From CAZRWH01 sp964603905 (GTDB taxonomy: Bacteria; Patescibacteriota; Gracilibacteria; UBA1369; UBA12470): 41,442 bases of DNA. Below the pieces are notes generated by a model. It was given only the letters and a program-made list of their open reading frames with translations, had not been told where the DNA came from and did not search any database. The DNA lies in assembly GCA_964603905.1 (NCBI GenBank), contig CAZRWH010000009.1:1-41442 (forward strand), read 5' to 3'. How positions within the stretch are numbered: position 1 is the first letter of the stretch; the number at the start of each line of letters is the position of its first letter. A program made the position numbers and the translations under genes. Shown one piece after another: positions 30,880 to 38,943 of the stretch.

Positions 30880-32184
30880 TTTTCTGAACCTTTCACCTCT
30901 CTTTTTGTAGTTCTCAAAAAGACCGAAGCTTGCGCATGCCGGCGACATAACGACGATGTCTCCGGGTTTAGCGTTGAGGGAGTTGAATGCGGCCTCTAGT
31001 GTTTCTGTAATTTGGTGATTCTTGTATCCAGCTTCATCTAGTGATTTTGCCATGCGTTCTGCCGTGTCGCCAATTAGCAGGATCTTTTTTACCGAGTTTG
31101 CTTCGGCGGCCTCGGCCCACTCTGTGAAATCTGCGTGTTTTTCTGAGCCTCCTGCAATTAGGATTACAGGTTTCCCGAATGCTTTCATTGCGGCAATTGA
31201 AGTGAGGGGAGTTGTTGAAAACGAGTCGTTTATGTATTTGATTCCATTTGTTTCGGCTACCAATTCAAGCCTGTGTGGAAGTCCGCGGAAAGTTTTTATT
31301 GTTTCGGTTATCGACTCTTTGTCCGCCCCAAGAAGCGTTGCTGCTAGAGATGCTGGCAGCACGTTTTCTAAGTTGTGTTTCCCTAGTAGTGCAACTTCTC
31401 TGGAGTCCATTAATTCGGTTTTGAGTAGCCCTTTGTCGAGCACCAGCTTGCTACCGTCCAAATACGCGCCACGGCTTACTTTTTCTCGAGTAGAAATGTG
31501 ATACTTTTTGCTTTCTCCTAGTTTTAAAAATGGTTGATTGCCTTCGTAGTCAATGTTGATGATTGCTTTTTGGTCTTGGGCTTGGAACGCAATTAGAGGG
31601 TGTTTTGATCTTCTATACGATTCTAGGCTTGGGTGATAGTCGAGGTGATCTTCTGTCACACCAAGGATTATTCCGATTTCTGGCCCTTTTTCTAAATCCT
31701 CTATTTGTCCGTGTCCTAGCTCCAGAACCACTATTGAGTCGCTTGTTGTTTTGTCCAAAAATTCGATTGGAGAATTGCCAATATTTCCACCTAGATATGC
31801 GTTTTTATTTGCTCGTTTTAACATTTCATAGAGTAGGGAAGAGGTTGTACCTTTTCCTTTTGTTCCTGTGATTCCGACTATTTTTCCGGGGCATTTTTCG
31901 AAGAAAAACTTTGTGACGCTTGTCACTTTTGATCCGTTTTTAGCGGCACTTTGGATCTCCTTGGTTTTGACCGGGATTCCAGGTGACCTGAATATAACCT
32001 CGAACTGGGATAAGTCGTCCAAATACCCAGCTCCAACCTGTTGTTTTAGGTCTTGAGGAATTTTTGCTTCTTCGTTTTGGTCGCACACTGTTATGTCTGT
32101 AAACTCTTCTTTTCGAAGGTACTGCGCTATCGATTTTCCTTCGATTCCGAATCCCAGAATTGCAATGCGGGTGTCTTTGTCCAT
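30859..32184 (-). CDS. murD: UDP-N-acetylmuramoylalanine--D-glutamate ligase
   Basis: MurD adds D-Glu to UDP-MurNAc-L-Ala. The 441 residues show an N-terminal Rossmann domain (IAILGFGIEGKSIAQYL, RSPGIP), the P-loop VGITGTKGKGTTSSLLY, NIGNSPIE, LELGHGQIEDL, the DHLDYHPSLESYRRSK region, LLGKHNLENVLPASLAA, the C-terminal domain with LPHRLELVAETNGIKYINDSFSTTP, and the closing VMSPACASFGLFENYKKRGERF. All are canonical for MurD. The last 21 bp overlap the end of the flippase gene on the other strand. It diverges from RNase J at 32258. Confidence 0.97.
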   Translation of the reverse strand: MDKDTRIAILGFGIEGKSIAQYLRKEEFTDITVCDQNEEAKIPQDLKQQVGAGYLDDLSQFEVIFRSPGIPVKTKEIQSAAKNGSKVTSVTKFFFEKCPGKIVGITGTKGKGTTSSLLYEMLKRANKNAYLGGNIGNSPIEFLDKTTSDSIVVLELGHGQIEDLEKGPEIGIILGVTEDHLDYHPSLESYRRSKHPLIAFQAQDQKAIINIDYEGNQPFLKLGESKKYHISTREKVSRGAYLDGSKLVLDKGLLKTELMDSREVALLGKHNLENVLPASLAATLLGADKESITETIKTFRGLPHRLELVAETNGIKYINDSFSTTPLTSIAAMKAFGKPVILIAGGSEKHADFTEWAEAAEANSVKKILLIGDTAERMAKSLDEAGYKNHQITETLEAAFNSLNAKPGDIVVMSPACASFGLFENYKKRGERFRKLALDQG

Positions 32185-32214
32185 GTTCTTCAGGTTTCTT
32201 TAATCTGTTGGCCG

Positions 32215-32223
32215 TGGTATAAT
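32215..32223 (+). promoter_or_regulatory. Extended -10 promoter of rnj
   Basis: TGGTATAAT: a perfect -10 (32218-32223) with the TGn extension. The -35 region (TTTCTT at 32195) is poor, as is common with extended -10 promoters. ATG at 32258. Confidence 0.5.
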
Positions 32224-32257
32224 ATACTTGAAGTTTTAAAGATATTTAATCCAATTT

Positions 32258-34138
32258 ATGAAAAAAGCTACAATCCGGGAAGGGAGACAGTCTAAAGAGA
32301 AAGTGGATAAACTTGACGAATGGATCGCACAAATCACTCACGATGACTCTATTAAGAAGCCTTCTTTTTCCAAAAAGAAAAAAACTAAAAAGGCGGTAAA
32401 GCCGGTCGAAAAAACCGGTCGTAAGTCTAAAAAACAAAAGACTAAAAAGGTTAAAAAAGGTAAGAAGCTCCGTGTAATTCCTATTGGGGGTCTTGAAGAG
32501 GTTGGTAAAAATGCGATGGTCTTTGAGTACGATGACGACATTGTTGTTGTTGATATGGGGTTTGAATTCCCAGACGAAGACATGTTGGGAATTGATTATA
32601 TTGTTCCTGACGTGACTTATCTTCAGGAAAGACAAAGGAATATTCGAGGTCTTATTATTACTCACGGCCACATGGATCACATTGGTGGTCTTAGGTATAT
32701 TCTTCCAAAGATAGGTTTTCCTCCTGTTTATGGAACCAAGTTAACCCTTGGACTTGTAAAGAAATATTTGGACGAGCAGGGGATTTTGAAAGAGTGCGAC
32801 CTGAGAGAGATTAGCAGTGATGACTGTTTGAAACTGGGGCGTTTCCAGGCAAAATTTTTCCGTGTTAATCATAGTATTCCTGACGGGGTTGGTGTTTATC
32901 TAAAATCTCCGGTTGGATCTGTTGTTCATACGGGTGATTTTAAATTTGATCCAACTCCAGCTGATGATATTCCTGCAGAAGTTAACAAAATGAGAGCGCT
33001 TGGTAAAAAGAAAGGATTTGAAAGAGTTGATGTTCTTTTTTCTGATAGTACAAACGCGCTTAAGCCTGGAAGGACTGTTTCTGAGAAGGTTATTGGTGAA
33101 TCTTTGGACAAAGTTATTGGAGAAACCGAAGGTCGTATTATTATCGCGTCTTTTTCTTCTTTGATTGGACGAATTCAGCAGGTTTTGAATTCTGCTAAAA
33201 AGCATGGCCGCAAAGTTATTATTAGTGGAAGAAGTATGGAGGACAATGTCGCTATCGCTAGGAATCTTGGATATTTGAAGGTTCCAAAAGGTGTGATAGT
33301 TCCAATGAAGGAGGGTAAAAAAATGAAACCAAACAAAGTTTTAATTATTACTACAGGGTCGCAAGGAGAAGCTATGTCAGCTTTGACTAGAATGTCTCTT
33401 AATGATCATAAACATATTAAGATTGCAAAAGGTGACACCGTTATCATTTCTGCTCATCCTATTATTGGAAACGAAAAGGCGGTTGCGAATGTTATCAATA
33501 ATTTGTGTAAACTTGGTGCGAATATAGTTAGTAATAATATTATGGACGTCCACACTTCTGGGCACGGTAGACAGGAAGACTTGGAACAGATGATTAGACT
33601 TGTAAGACCTAAGAACCTTGCTCCTATACACGGCAATTTATACATGCGTACTGCACATGCAAAGATCGGTAAAAAATGTGGCCTACTTGATGAAAATTTA
33701 TTCCTTTTTGGTGAAAACGGGGTTGTTATGGAGATCGACCGCAGTGGTGTGAAAATGACAAACGAAACTGTTCCATCTAACTATATTGTTGTTGATGGGT
33801 TTGGTATGGGTGATGTTGGTTCACAAGTTTTGCACGATAGGCAAGCTATGGCTCAAAACGGAGTTGTGGTTGTTGTTTTTAGAGTAAAAAAGAAAACCAA
33901 AAAACTTGCAGCAGAGCCTTTGGTTATAACTCGAGGTTTCCTTTATATGGATGAAAGTGAAGAGTTTATCGAGAAACTAAAGAAAGAAGCGGGCACAGCG
34001 TATGAACAACTTTTGCACAAAGACAAGAAGGCAAATGCGTACCATGTGTGTAATTATGTGGGTGGTGTTTTGAACAGGGCAGCTAGGAAAATGCTGGCAC
34101 GAAACCCGCTTATCGTACCGTGGGTCACATATGATTAA
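32258..34138 (+). CDS. rnj: Ribonuclease J with Lys-rich N-terminal extension
   Basis: RNase J is a metallo-beta-lactamase ribonuclease with 5' exo- and endonuclease activity. After a 70-residue Lys-rich, probably disordered N-terminus come LRVIPIGGLEEVGKNAMVFEY, the metal motif HGHMDH (137-142), VNHSIPDGVGVYLKSPVGSVVHTGDFKFD, DSTNALKPGRT, the beta-CASP domain (IIIASFSSLIGRIQQVL, ITTGSQGEAMSAL), HTSGHGRQEDLEQMIRLVRP, IHGNLYMRTAHAKI, and a C-terminal domain of about 120 residues. Residue spacing is normal for RNase J. With RNase Y at 13087 this makes up a Gram-positive-type degradation system. It is followed by a 393-nt AT-rich gap and dnaN. Confidence 0.96.
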   Translation: MKKATIREGRQSKEKVDKLDEWIAQITHDDSIKKPSFSKKKKTKKAVKPVEKTGRKSKKQKTKKVKKGKKLRVIPIGGLEEVGKNAMVFEYDDDIVVVDMGFEFPDEDMLGIDYIVPDVTYLQERQRNIRGLIITHGHMDHIGGLRYILPKIGFPPVYGTKLTLGLVKKYLDEQGILKECDLREISSDDCLKLGRFQAKFFRVNHSIPDGVGVYLKSPVGSVVHTGDFKFDPTPADDIPAEVNKMRALGKKKGFERVDVLFSDSTNALKPGRTVSEKVIGESLDKVIGETEGRIIIASFSSLIGRIQQVLNSAKKHGRKVIISGRSMEDNVAIARNLGYLKVPKGVIVPMKEGKKMKPNKVLIITTGSQGEAMSALTRMSLNDHKHIKIAKGDTVIISAHPIIGNEKAVANVINNLCKLGANIVSNNIMDVHTSGHGRQEDLEQMIRLVRPKNLAPIHGNLYMRTAHAKIGKKCGLLDENLFLFGENGVVMEIDRSGVKMTNETVPSNYIVVDGFGMGDVGSQVLHDRQAMAQNGVVVVVFRVKKKTKKLAAEPLVITRGFLYMDESEEFIEKLKKEAGTAYEQLLHKDKKANAYHVCNYVGGVLNRAARKMLARNPLIVPWVTYD

Positions 34139-34467
34139 CATGTTTTGCATAAGTTTTGCACATAGTTGAGTGGGTTTTGCAGGATTAAAAAATTGAACAG
34201 GTTGTTTTTGGCTTAAAAATGCTGTTTTAGAGGGCTAGAGTTTTGCACATGTTTTGCTTGTTTTGACAGTTTTTTTGTTTTTTTATAGTTAGTTTTTTTT
34301 TGTAAAAAAGTATATTTCACAATGTTTTTTGTTTTTTGGGTAGGGTCCTCTATTAAAACTAATTAAATAAATTTTTAAAAAATAAAATAGCTAATAAGAA
34401 TGAAAATGTGGAAATGTAGAAAACTATGTGTTTGATTGTTTGGCAATTTGATTTATGTAAATAGAGT
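34139..34467. other. AT-rich intergenic region, candidate origin-like
   Basis: The first 120 bp hold repeated TTTTGCA motifs in one orientation: TTTTGCATA (34143), TTTTGCACA (34154 and 34241), TTTTGCAGG (34175), TTTTGCTTG (34252). TTTTGCACA matches the DnaA box TTATCCACA at 7 of 9 positions. Very AT-rich DNA follows (34262-34400) with T-runs and A-runs. TGTGGAAAT (34407-34415) is a 7/9 box in the opposite sense. The layout of box-like repeats, then an AT-rich stretch, then dnaN recalls bacterial origins, but no consensus box and no dnaA gene are present. Confidence 0.4.
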
Positions 34468-34488
34468 TTGATGTAGGGAATAGAGGAC
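34345..34488. repeat. 10-bp perfect inverted repeat around the AT-rich core
   Basis: GTCCTCTATT (34345-34354) and AATAGAGGAC (34479-34488) are exact reverse complements, 124 nt apart. The right copy lies directly before the dnaN -10 box, so it may be an operator, or the pair may bound a looped or looped-out structure. Confidence 0.6.
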
Positions 34489-34495
34489 GTATAAT
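34468..34495 (+). promoter_or_regulatory. Promoter of dnaN
   Basis: TTGATG (34468-34473), 16 nt, perfect TATAAT (34490-34495), 42 nt before the ATG. Its spacer contains the right arm of the 10-bp inverted repeat. Confidence 0.6.
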
Positions 34496-34537
34496 TGATT
34501 AGCTATATATGATTTTTAATACCTTAAATATTTGAAT

Positions 34538-35641
34538 ATGAAATTTAAATGTTCACAAAAGGCTCTCGCCAGTGCGCTTAATATTGTTAATAAGGCGGTG
34601 AGTCCAAATAACACACTTCCGGTTCTGAATAATATCCTGGTTACTGTTGAAGGGAAGAAGGTTACTTTTTCTGCAACAAATCTAGAGATAGCAATTAGAA
34701 CTGTTATCGATGCAGACGTTGTAAACGAAGGAAGCATGACTGTTCCTGCAAAGATATTTACTAGTTATATCGGTCTTTTGAAAGATGGAGATGTGGAGTT
34801 GAAACTAGAAGACGGAATGAGCCTGGCGATCAAAGCTAGTCATTCTGAAACAAAAGTTAAAGGTATTTCTTCCGAAGAGTTTCCTTTGATTCCAAAAGTT
34901 GAAGATGCAACAACATATGAGATTCCTGTTGCGAACTTCAAAGATGCCGTTAATCAAGTTGCTTTTGCTGCATCAAGCAATGCGGTTAGGCCTGTTCTTA
35001 CCGGTGTTTTGTTTAGATTCAAAAAAGATGAACTTCGAATGGTTGCGACTGACAGTTATAGGCTTTCTGAGAAAGTTTTGAAACTTGGAGCAACTGTAAA
35101 AGAAGAAAGTGACTGTATTGTTCCTGCAAGAACGGTTACCGAACTTGGTAAGATTCTTTCTTCTGCTAAAGGAAATGTTGAAGTTAACGTTTCTAATAAT
35201 CAGGTTCTTTTTAAGATCGGAGACACAACACTTACATCAAGACTTATCGAAGGTCATTTCCCTGATTACGAGAAGATTTTACCAAAAGAGTACAAGACCA
35301 AAACAGAGATCGATGCCAATGAATTAGGCTTGGCTGTTAAAAAAGTTAGTCTTTTTGTTCAAGAAACTAACAACAATATTAAGCTTTCTTTCACAAACGA
35401 CGGAAAACTTGTTGTTTCGACTGATGAGACACAAGTAGGTGAGGGTAGAGCCGATGTTGATGTTAAAATTGAAGGAGACAACAATAAAGTCGCATTAAAC
35501 GCACAATACATACTAGACGTCCTATCAAACATTCATGATGATAAGGTTGCTGTTGAAATGGTTGATAAAGTCAATCCAGTAGCAATAAAACCCTTGAAAA
35601 AAGACGACTATGTGCATATAATCATGCCACTTAAGCTCTAG
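34538..35641 (+). CDS. dnaN: DNA polymerase III beta subunit (sliding clamp)
   Basis: The beta clamp is the ring that holds the replicative polymerase and many repair enzymes on DNA. The 367 residues show the three-domain fold: MKFKCSQKALASALNIVNKAVSPNNTLPVLNNILV, FTSYIGLLKDGDVELKLED, FAASSNAVRPVLTGVLFRF, ATDSYRLSEKVL, RLIEGHFPDYEKILP, and the C-terminal PVAIKPLKKDDYVHIIMPLKL. ATG 34538 is the start; TTG 34532 would add two residues. It has its own promoter. It is not next to dnaA or recF in this window, as it would be in the classical order, but sits between rnj and mfd. Confidence 0.97.
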   Translation: MKFKCSQKALASALNIVNKAVSPNNTLPVLNNILVTVEGKKVTFSATNLEIAIRTVIDADVVNEGSMTVPAKIFTSYIGLLKDGDVELKLEDGMSLAIKASHSETKVKGISSEEFPLIPKVEDATTYEIPVANFKDAVNQVAFAASSNAVRPVLTGVLFRFKKDELRMVATDSYRLSEKVLKLGATVKEESDCIVPARTVTELGKILSSAKGNVEVNVSNNQVLFKIGDTTLTSRLIEGHFPDYEKILPKEYKTKTEIDANELGLAVKKVSLFVQETNNNIKLSFTNDGKLVVSTDETQVGEGRADVDVKIEGDNNKVALNAQYILDVLSNIHDDKVAVEMVDKVNPVAIKPLKKDDYVHIIMPLKL

Positions 35642-35687
35642 TTGGCCCTTTTTATGGTTAACTCAGCACGTTTTTTAAAACTAATTT

Positions 35688-38600
35688 GTGAAAAGTAATC
35701 TAGTGAAGCTCTTTCCTGGCCTTTGTCGCAAGGAACTTCTTGAGCAGTTTGAACACGACGGAACTTCTACTGTTTCTGGGGGAGGTAATTTTTCCTCTAA
35801 ATCTTTTTTAATATCTCAACTGGCGAAGGTAAGAAAATGTACGAACAATATCATTTGGGTTGTCTCGAATCATCAAGAAAGGGATGAAGCATCAAGAGCA
35901 ATGAAACTATGGGGAGAATACGATGTTCAAATCCTTGATTTAGCACCAAACGATTTTAATAACGAGGATTTGGCCCTGGAGAACAAAGCCAAAACTATGT
36001 ATTTCTTGTCGAAAACAAAATCTAAATCAAAGACCGCTTTTATTGTTGAACACAAAGATTTACAGAATAAGTATGCGTCTTACGCCGATATACAAGACGG
36101 AATTGTGTCTATTTCTGTGGGAGACGAGATTGATAACGTAGGGTTTTTCAACCAGTTGATTGAGGCTGGGTACGACATGTCTGAGGATAAAAGAGTTAGC
36201 AAGGGGCAGTATTATAAATCTGGAGATTTCTTTTTGGTTTACAGTGTTAATAGTGATCATCCAATTAAGATAGATGTTGGTTTTGATGAGATAGAAAAGA
36301 TTTCTTTTTATGACCTAGATAAAAAAGAGAGTTTTGAGGATTTGAAGGAGTTTGATCTTTGGCCTGTTGGTGTACCTGTGAACAAAGCTAGTTTGTTCGA
36401 TTATTTTGAAAAAGGATCGTTACTTGTTGAAGACGAACTTGAGATACAAGACGAGGAATATGCTTTGTATGATGAAGCTGTAAAAGATGTTGATAACTCT
36501 GTGTTGAGGCTCAAGTTTACGTCTTTTATGGAGGACACTCCTTATCATCATCACCTTCATTATCTTTCGGTTTTGAAATACCAAAACGTCTTAGATTTTA
36601 TTTCTGACGTTCAAGAAAAAATTGCAACAGAGTGGAAAGTTGTTTTGTTTACAAAAAATCAAAGCGAGTATGAAGGGGTTTTTCAAGACAAATATGTTAA
36701 ATACGTGACCTTGAAAAATGGTGATGAGATGGCTCCTTATAAGATTAATTTCATCAATATAGATAAAGGGGATATCTTCCCAGTGGCTTTTCAAAATCCG
36801 CATCTAAAAATGATGGTTGTCACGGACAGAGAAGTGATGGATTTGAGAGAATCAAAGAAAGCCGAAAGCGCCAGAAACCGAGTGTTCTCAGACTTCTTAA
36901 CCGGATTAAAGGTTAGTGATTATGTTGTTCATAACGACCACGGTATTGGTGTGTTTATGGGTCTTGAGAAAAAGACAGTTGATACGGTTACTCGTGAGTA
37001 TTTGAAAATTGGATATGCTGAAAACGACAAACTTTTTGTTCCAATTGATCAAGCTGACAAGGTTAGCAAGTTTATTGGTGCGGCCGACAGCCCTCCAAAA
37101 CTTACACGTCTTGGTTCTGCTGAATGGGCGACAATTACAAGCAAAGTTCAAAAAGAAACCGAGGCTATCGCGAAAGAACTTTTGGATCTTTATGCTCGGC
37201 GTGAACAGGCTGGTGGATTTAAATGTGATAGCGATACAGATACACAGCTTAAATTTGAAAAAACATTTCCTTATGACGAAACACCAGGACAGCTTCGTGC
37301 AATAAAAGATGTGAAAGACGACATGGAAAAGAAAAAACCTATGGATCGTTTGGTTTGTGGGGATGTTGGCTTTGGAAAAACAGAGGTTGCTATGCGTGCA
37401 GCTTTCAAAGCGGTTCAAAATGGAAAACAGGTTGCACTTGTTGCTCCAATTACAATTTTGGTTGATCAGCACTTCAAAAGCTTCGTCAAAAGAATGGGGC
37501 AGTTCCATGTTCGTATAGAGATGCTTAGTCGGTTTAAAACACCTGGAGAGCAAAAGAAAATTTTGGAAAAACTTAAAAAAGGCGAAGTAGATATTGTTGT
37601 TGGTACGCACAGGCTTCTTCAACCAGATATTAAGTTCAAAAATCTTGGCCTTGTTATTATCGACGAGGAGCAAAGATTTGGTGTTAAACAAAAAGAAGCG
37701 CTTAAAGATCTTCGTACAGAGGTTGATATTTTGACTCTAACGGCTACTCCAATTCCAAGAACTCTAAATATTAGTCTTCATGGTCTTAGAGATATTACAA
37801 CAATCACAACTCCCCCTCCTGGAAGAAGACCAATTATTACTGAGGTTAGGAGGTTTGGATACAACCTAATCAGGAAAGCTATATTGCATGAACTTGAGAG
37901 AGGCGGGCAGGTTTATTTCCTTCACAATAGGGTTCAAACAATTGAAGATATTGCGAGCAAACTTAGGTCCCTTGTTCCAGAAGCTAAGTTTGTTGTGACC
38001 CACGGAAAGCTTTCTCCAAATGAACTTGAAGAGAGGATCATGGATTTTAAAAAAGGTGAATATCAGGTTCTTGTTAGTTCAACAATTATTGAGAACGGAA
38101 TCGATCTTTCGAATGCAAACACACTGATTGTTAATAACGCAGAGAAGTTCGGACTGGCTCAGCTTTATCAGTTACGTGGACGTGTTGGTCGTGGAAAAAC
38201 ACAAGCTTATGCTTATTTCTTGTACAGCCAACAAAGATTGCAACTTGATGCCAAGAAAAGATTGCGTGCAATCGTTGAGGCGTCAGAGCTTGGTAGTGGA
38301 TTCCAAATTGCGATGAAAGATCTTGAGATTCGTGGGGCTGGAGATATTTTGGGTGCTAGTCAGCATGGATCTATCAATGTTGTTGGTGTTAGCCACTTCA
38401 TTCGAATGCTTAATCAAGCTGTTGCTCAACTTAAGGCTGGTGGAAGTATCAAAGGAGAAGATAAGCCTGTTGAAGTTGCAATTGAGCTTCCAATCCCTGC
38501 TCTTATTCCGGATGATTACATCGTTAATTTCAAAGAAAAAATTAATCTTTATCAGAAGCTTGCTGGTGCCGATAATTACAAATACCTGTCTGAGCTTAGG

Positions 38601-38942
38601 GCTGAGATTGTTGAGGATTATGGGAAAATGCCTACAGAAGTTTCCAACCTTTTCCGTGTTTTGGAACTTAAACTTTTGGCCAAAAAAGCGAATCTTACAA
38701 ACGTTAAAGCTGAGAATGTTCACAGTACTGAAGACAGGCAAATTGTTCTTACAATGTCGAACAAGGTCAAGCCTGAGAATATTATGAACCTGCTTGAATA
38801 CAACAACACTTGGATTATTTCTGGTACCAAGTTGAAATGTAAATTCAGCGATCTTGGTGTTCACTGGATCGACGAACTTGGTGAATGTTTAAAAAGAGTT
38901 GGTGGTAAGGTTAAAAGAACCGGGCTTACGAAACTTGAATAG
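35688..38942 (+). CDS. mfd: Transcription-repair coupling factor
   Basis: Mfd frees RNA polymerase stalled at DNA lesions and recruits UvrA. The 1084 residues are slightly shorter than E. coli Mfd (1148). A UvrB-like N-terminal half is followed by the CarD-like polymerase-interacting domain (DYVVHNDHGIGVFMGLEKK, near residue 410), the helicase core with GDVGFGKTEVAMRAAF (near 557), DEEQRFGVKQKE (near 658), TATPIPRTL, SSTIIENGIDLSNANTLI, QLYQLRGRVGRG, and the C-terminal TRCF domain. The start is GTG at 35688 with no Shine-Dalgarno motif, 46 nt after dnaN, so it is probably cotranscribed with dnaN. Confidence 0.97.
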   Translation: MKSNLVKLFPGLCRKELLEQFEHDGTSTVSGGGNFSSKSFLISQLAKVRKCTNNIIWVVSNHQERDEASRAMKLWGEYDVQILDLAPNDFNNEDLALENKAKTMYFLSKTKSKSKTAFIVEHKDLQNKYASYADIQDGIVSISVGDEIDNVGFFNQLIEAGYDMSEDKRVSKGQYYKSGDFFLVYSVNSDHPIKIDVGFDEIEKISFYDLDKKESFEDLKEFDLWPVGVPVNKASLFDYFEKGSLLVEDELEIQDEEYALYDEAVKDVDNSVLRLKFTSFMEDTPYHHHLHYLSVLKYQNVLDFISDVQEKIATEWKVVLFTKNQSEYEGVFQDKYVKYVTLKNGDEMAPYKINFINIDKGDIFPVAFQNPHLKMMVVTDREVMDLRESKKAESARNRVFSDFLTGLKVSDYVVHNDHGIGVFMGLEKKTVDTVTREYLKIGYAENDKLFVPIDQADKVSKFIGAADSPPKLTRLGSAEWATITSKVQKETEAIAKELLDLYARREQAGGFKCDSDTDTQLKFEKTFPYDETPGQLRAIKDVKDDMEKKKPMDRLVCGDVGFGKTEVAMRAAFKAVQNGKQVALVAPITILVDQHFKSFVKRMGQFHVRIEMLSRFKTPGEQKKILEKLKKGEVDIVVGTHRLLQPDIKFKNLGLVIIDEEQRFGVKQKEALKDLRTEVDILTLTATPIPRTLNISLHGLRDITTITTPPPGRRPIITEVRRFGYNLIRKAILHELERGGQVYFLHNRVQTIEDIASKLRSLVPEAKFVVTHGKLSPNELEERIMDFKKGEYQVLVSSTIIENGIDLSNANTLIVNNAEKFGLAQLYQLRGRVGRGKTQAYAYFLYSQQRLQLDAKKRLRAIVEASELGSGFQIAMKDLEIRGAGDILGASQHGSINVVGVSHFIRMLNQAVAQLKAGGSIKGEDKPVEVAIELPIPALIPDDYIVNFKEKINLYQKLAGADNYKYLSELRAEIVEDYGKMPTEVSNLFRVLELKLLAKKANLTNVKAENVHSTEDRQIVLTMSNKVKPENIMNLLEYNNTWIISGTKLKCKFSDLGVHWIDELGECLKRVGGKVKRTGLTKLE

Positions 38943-38943
38943 T

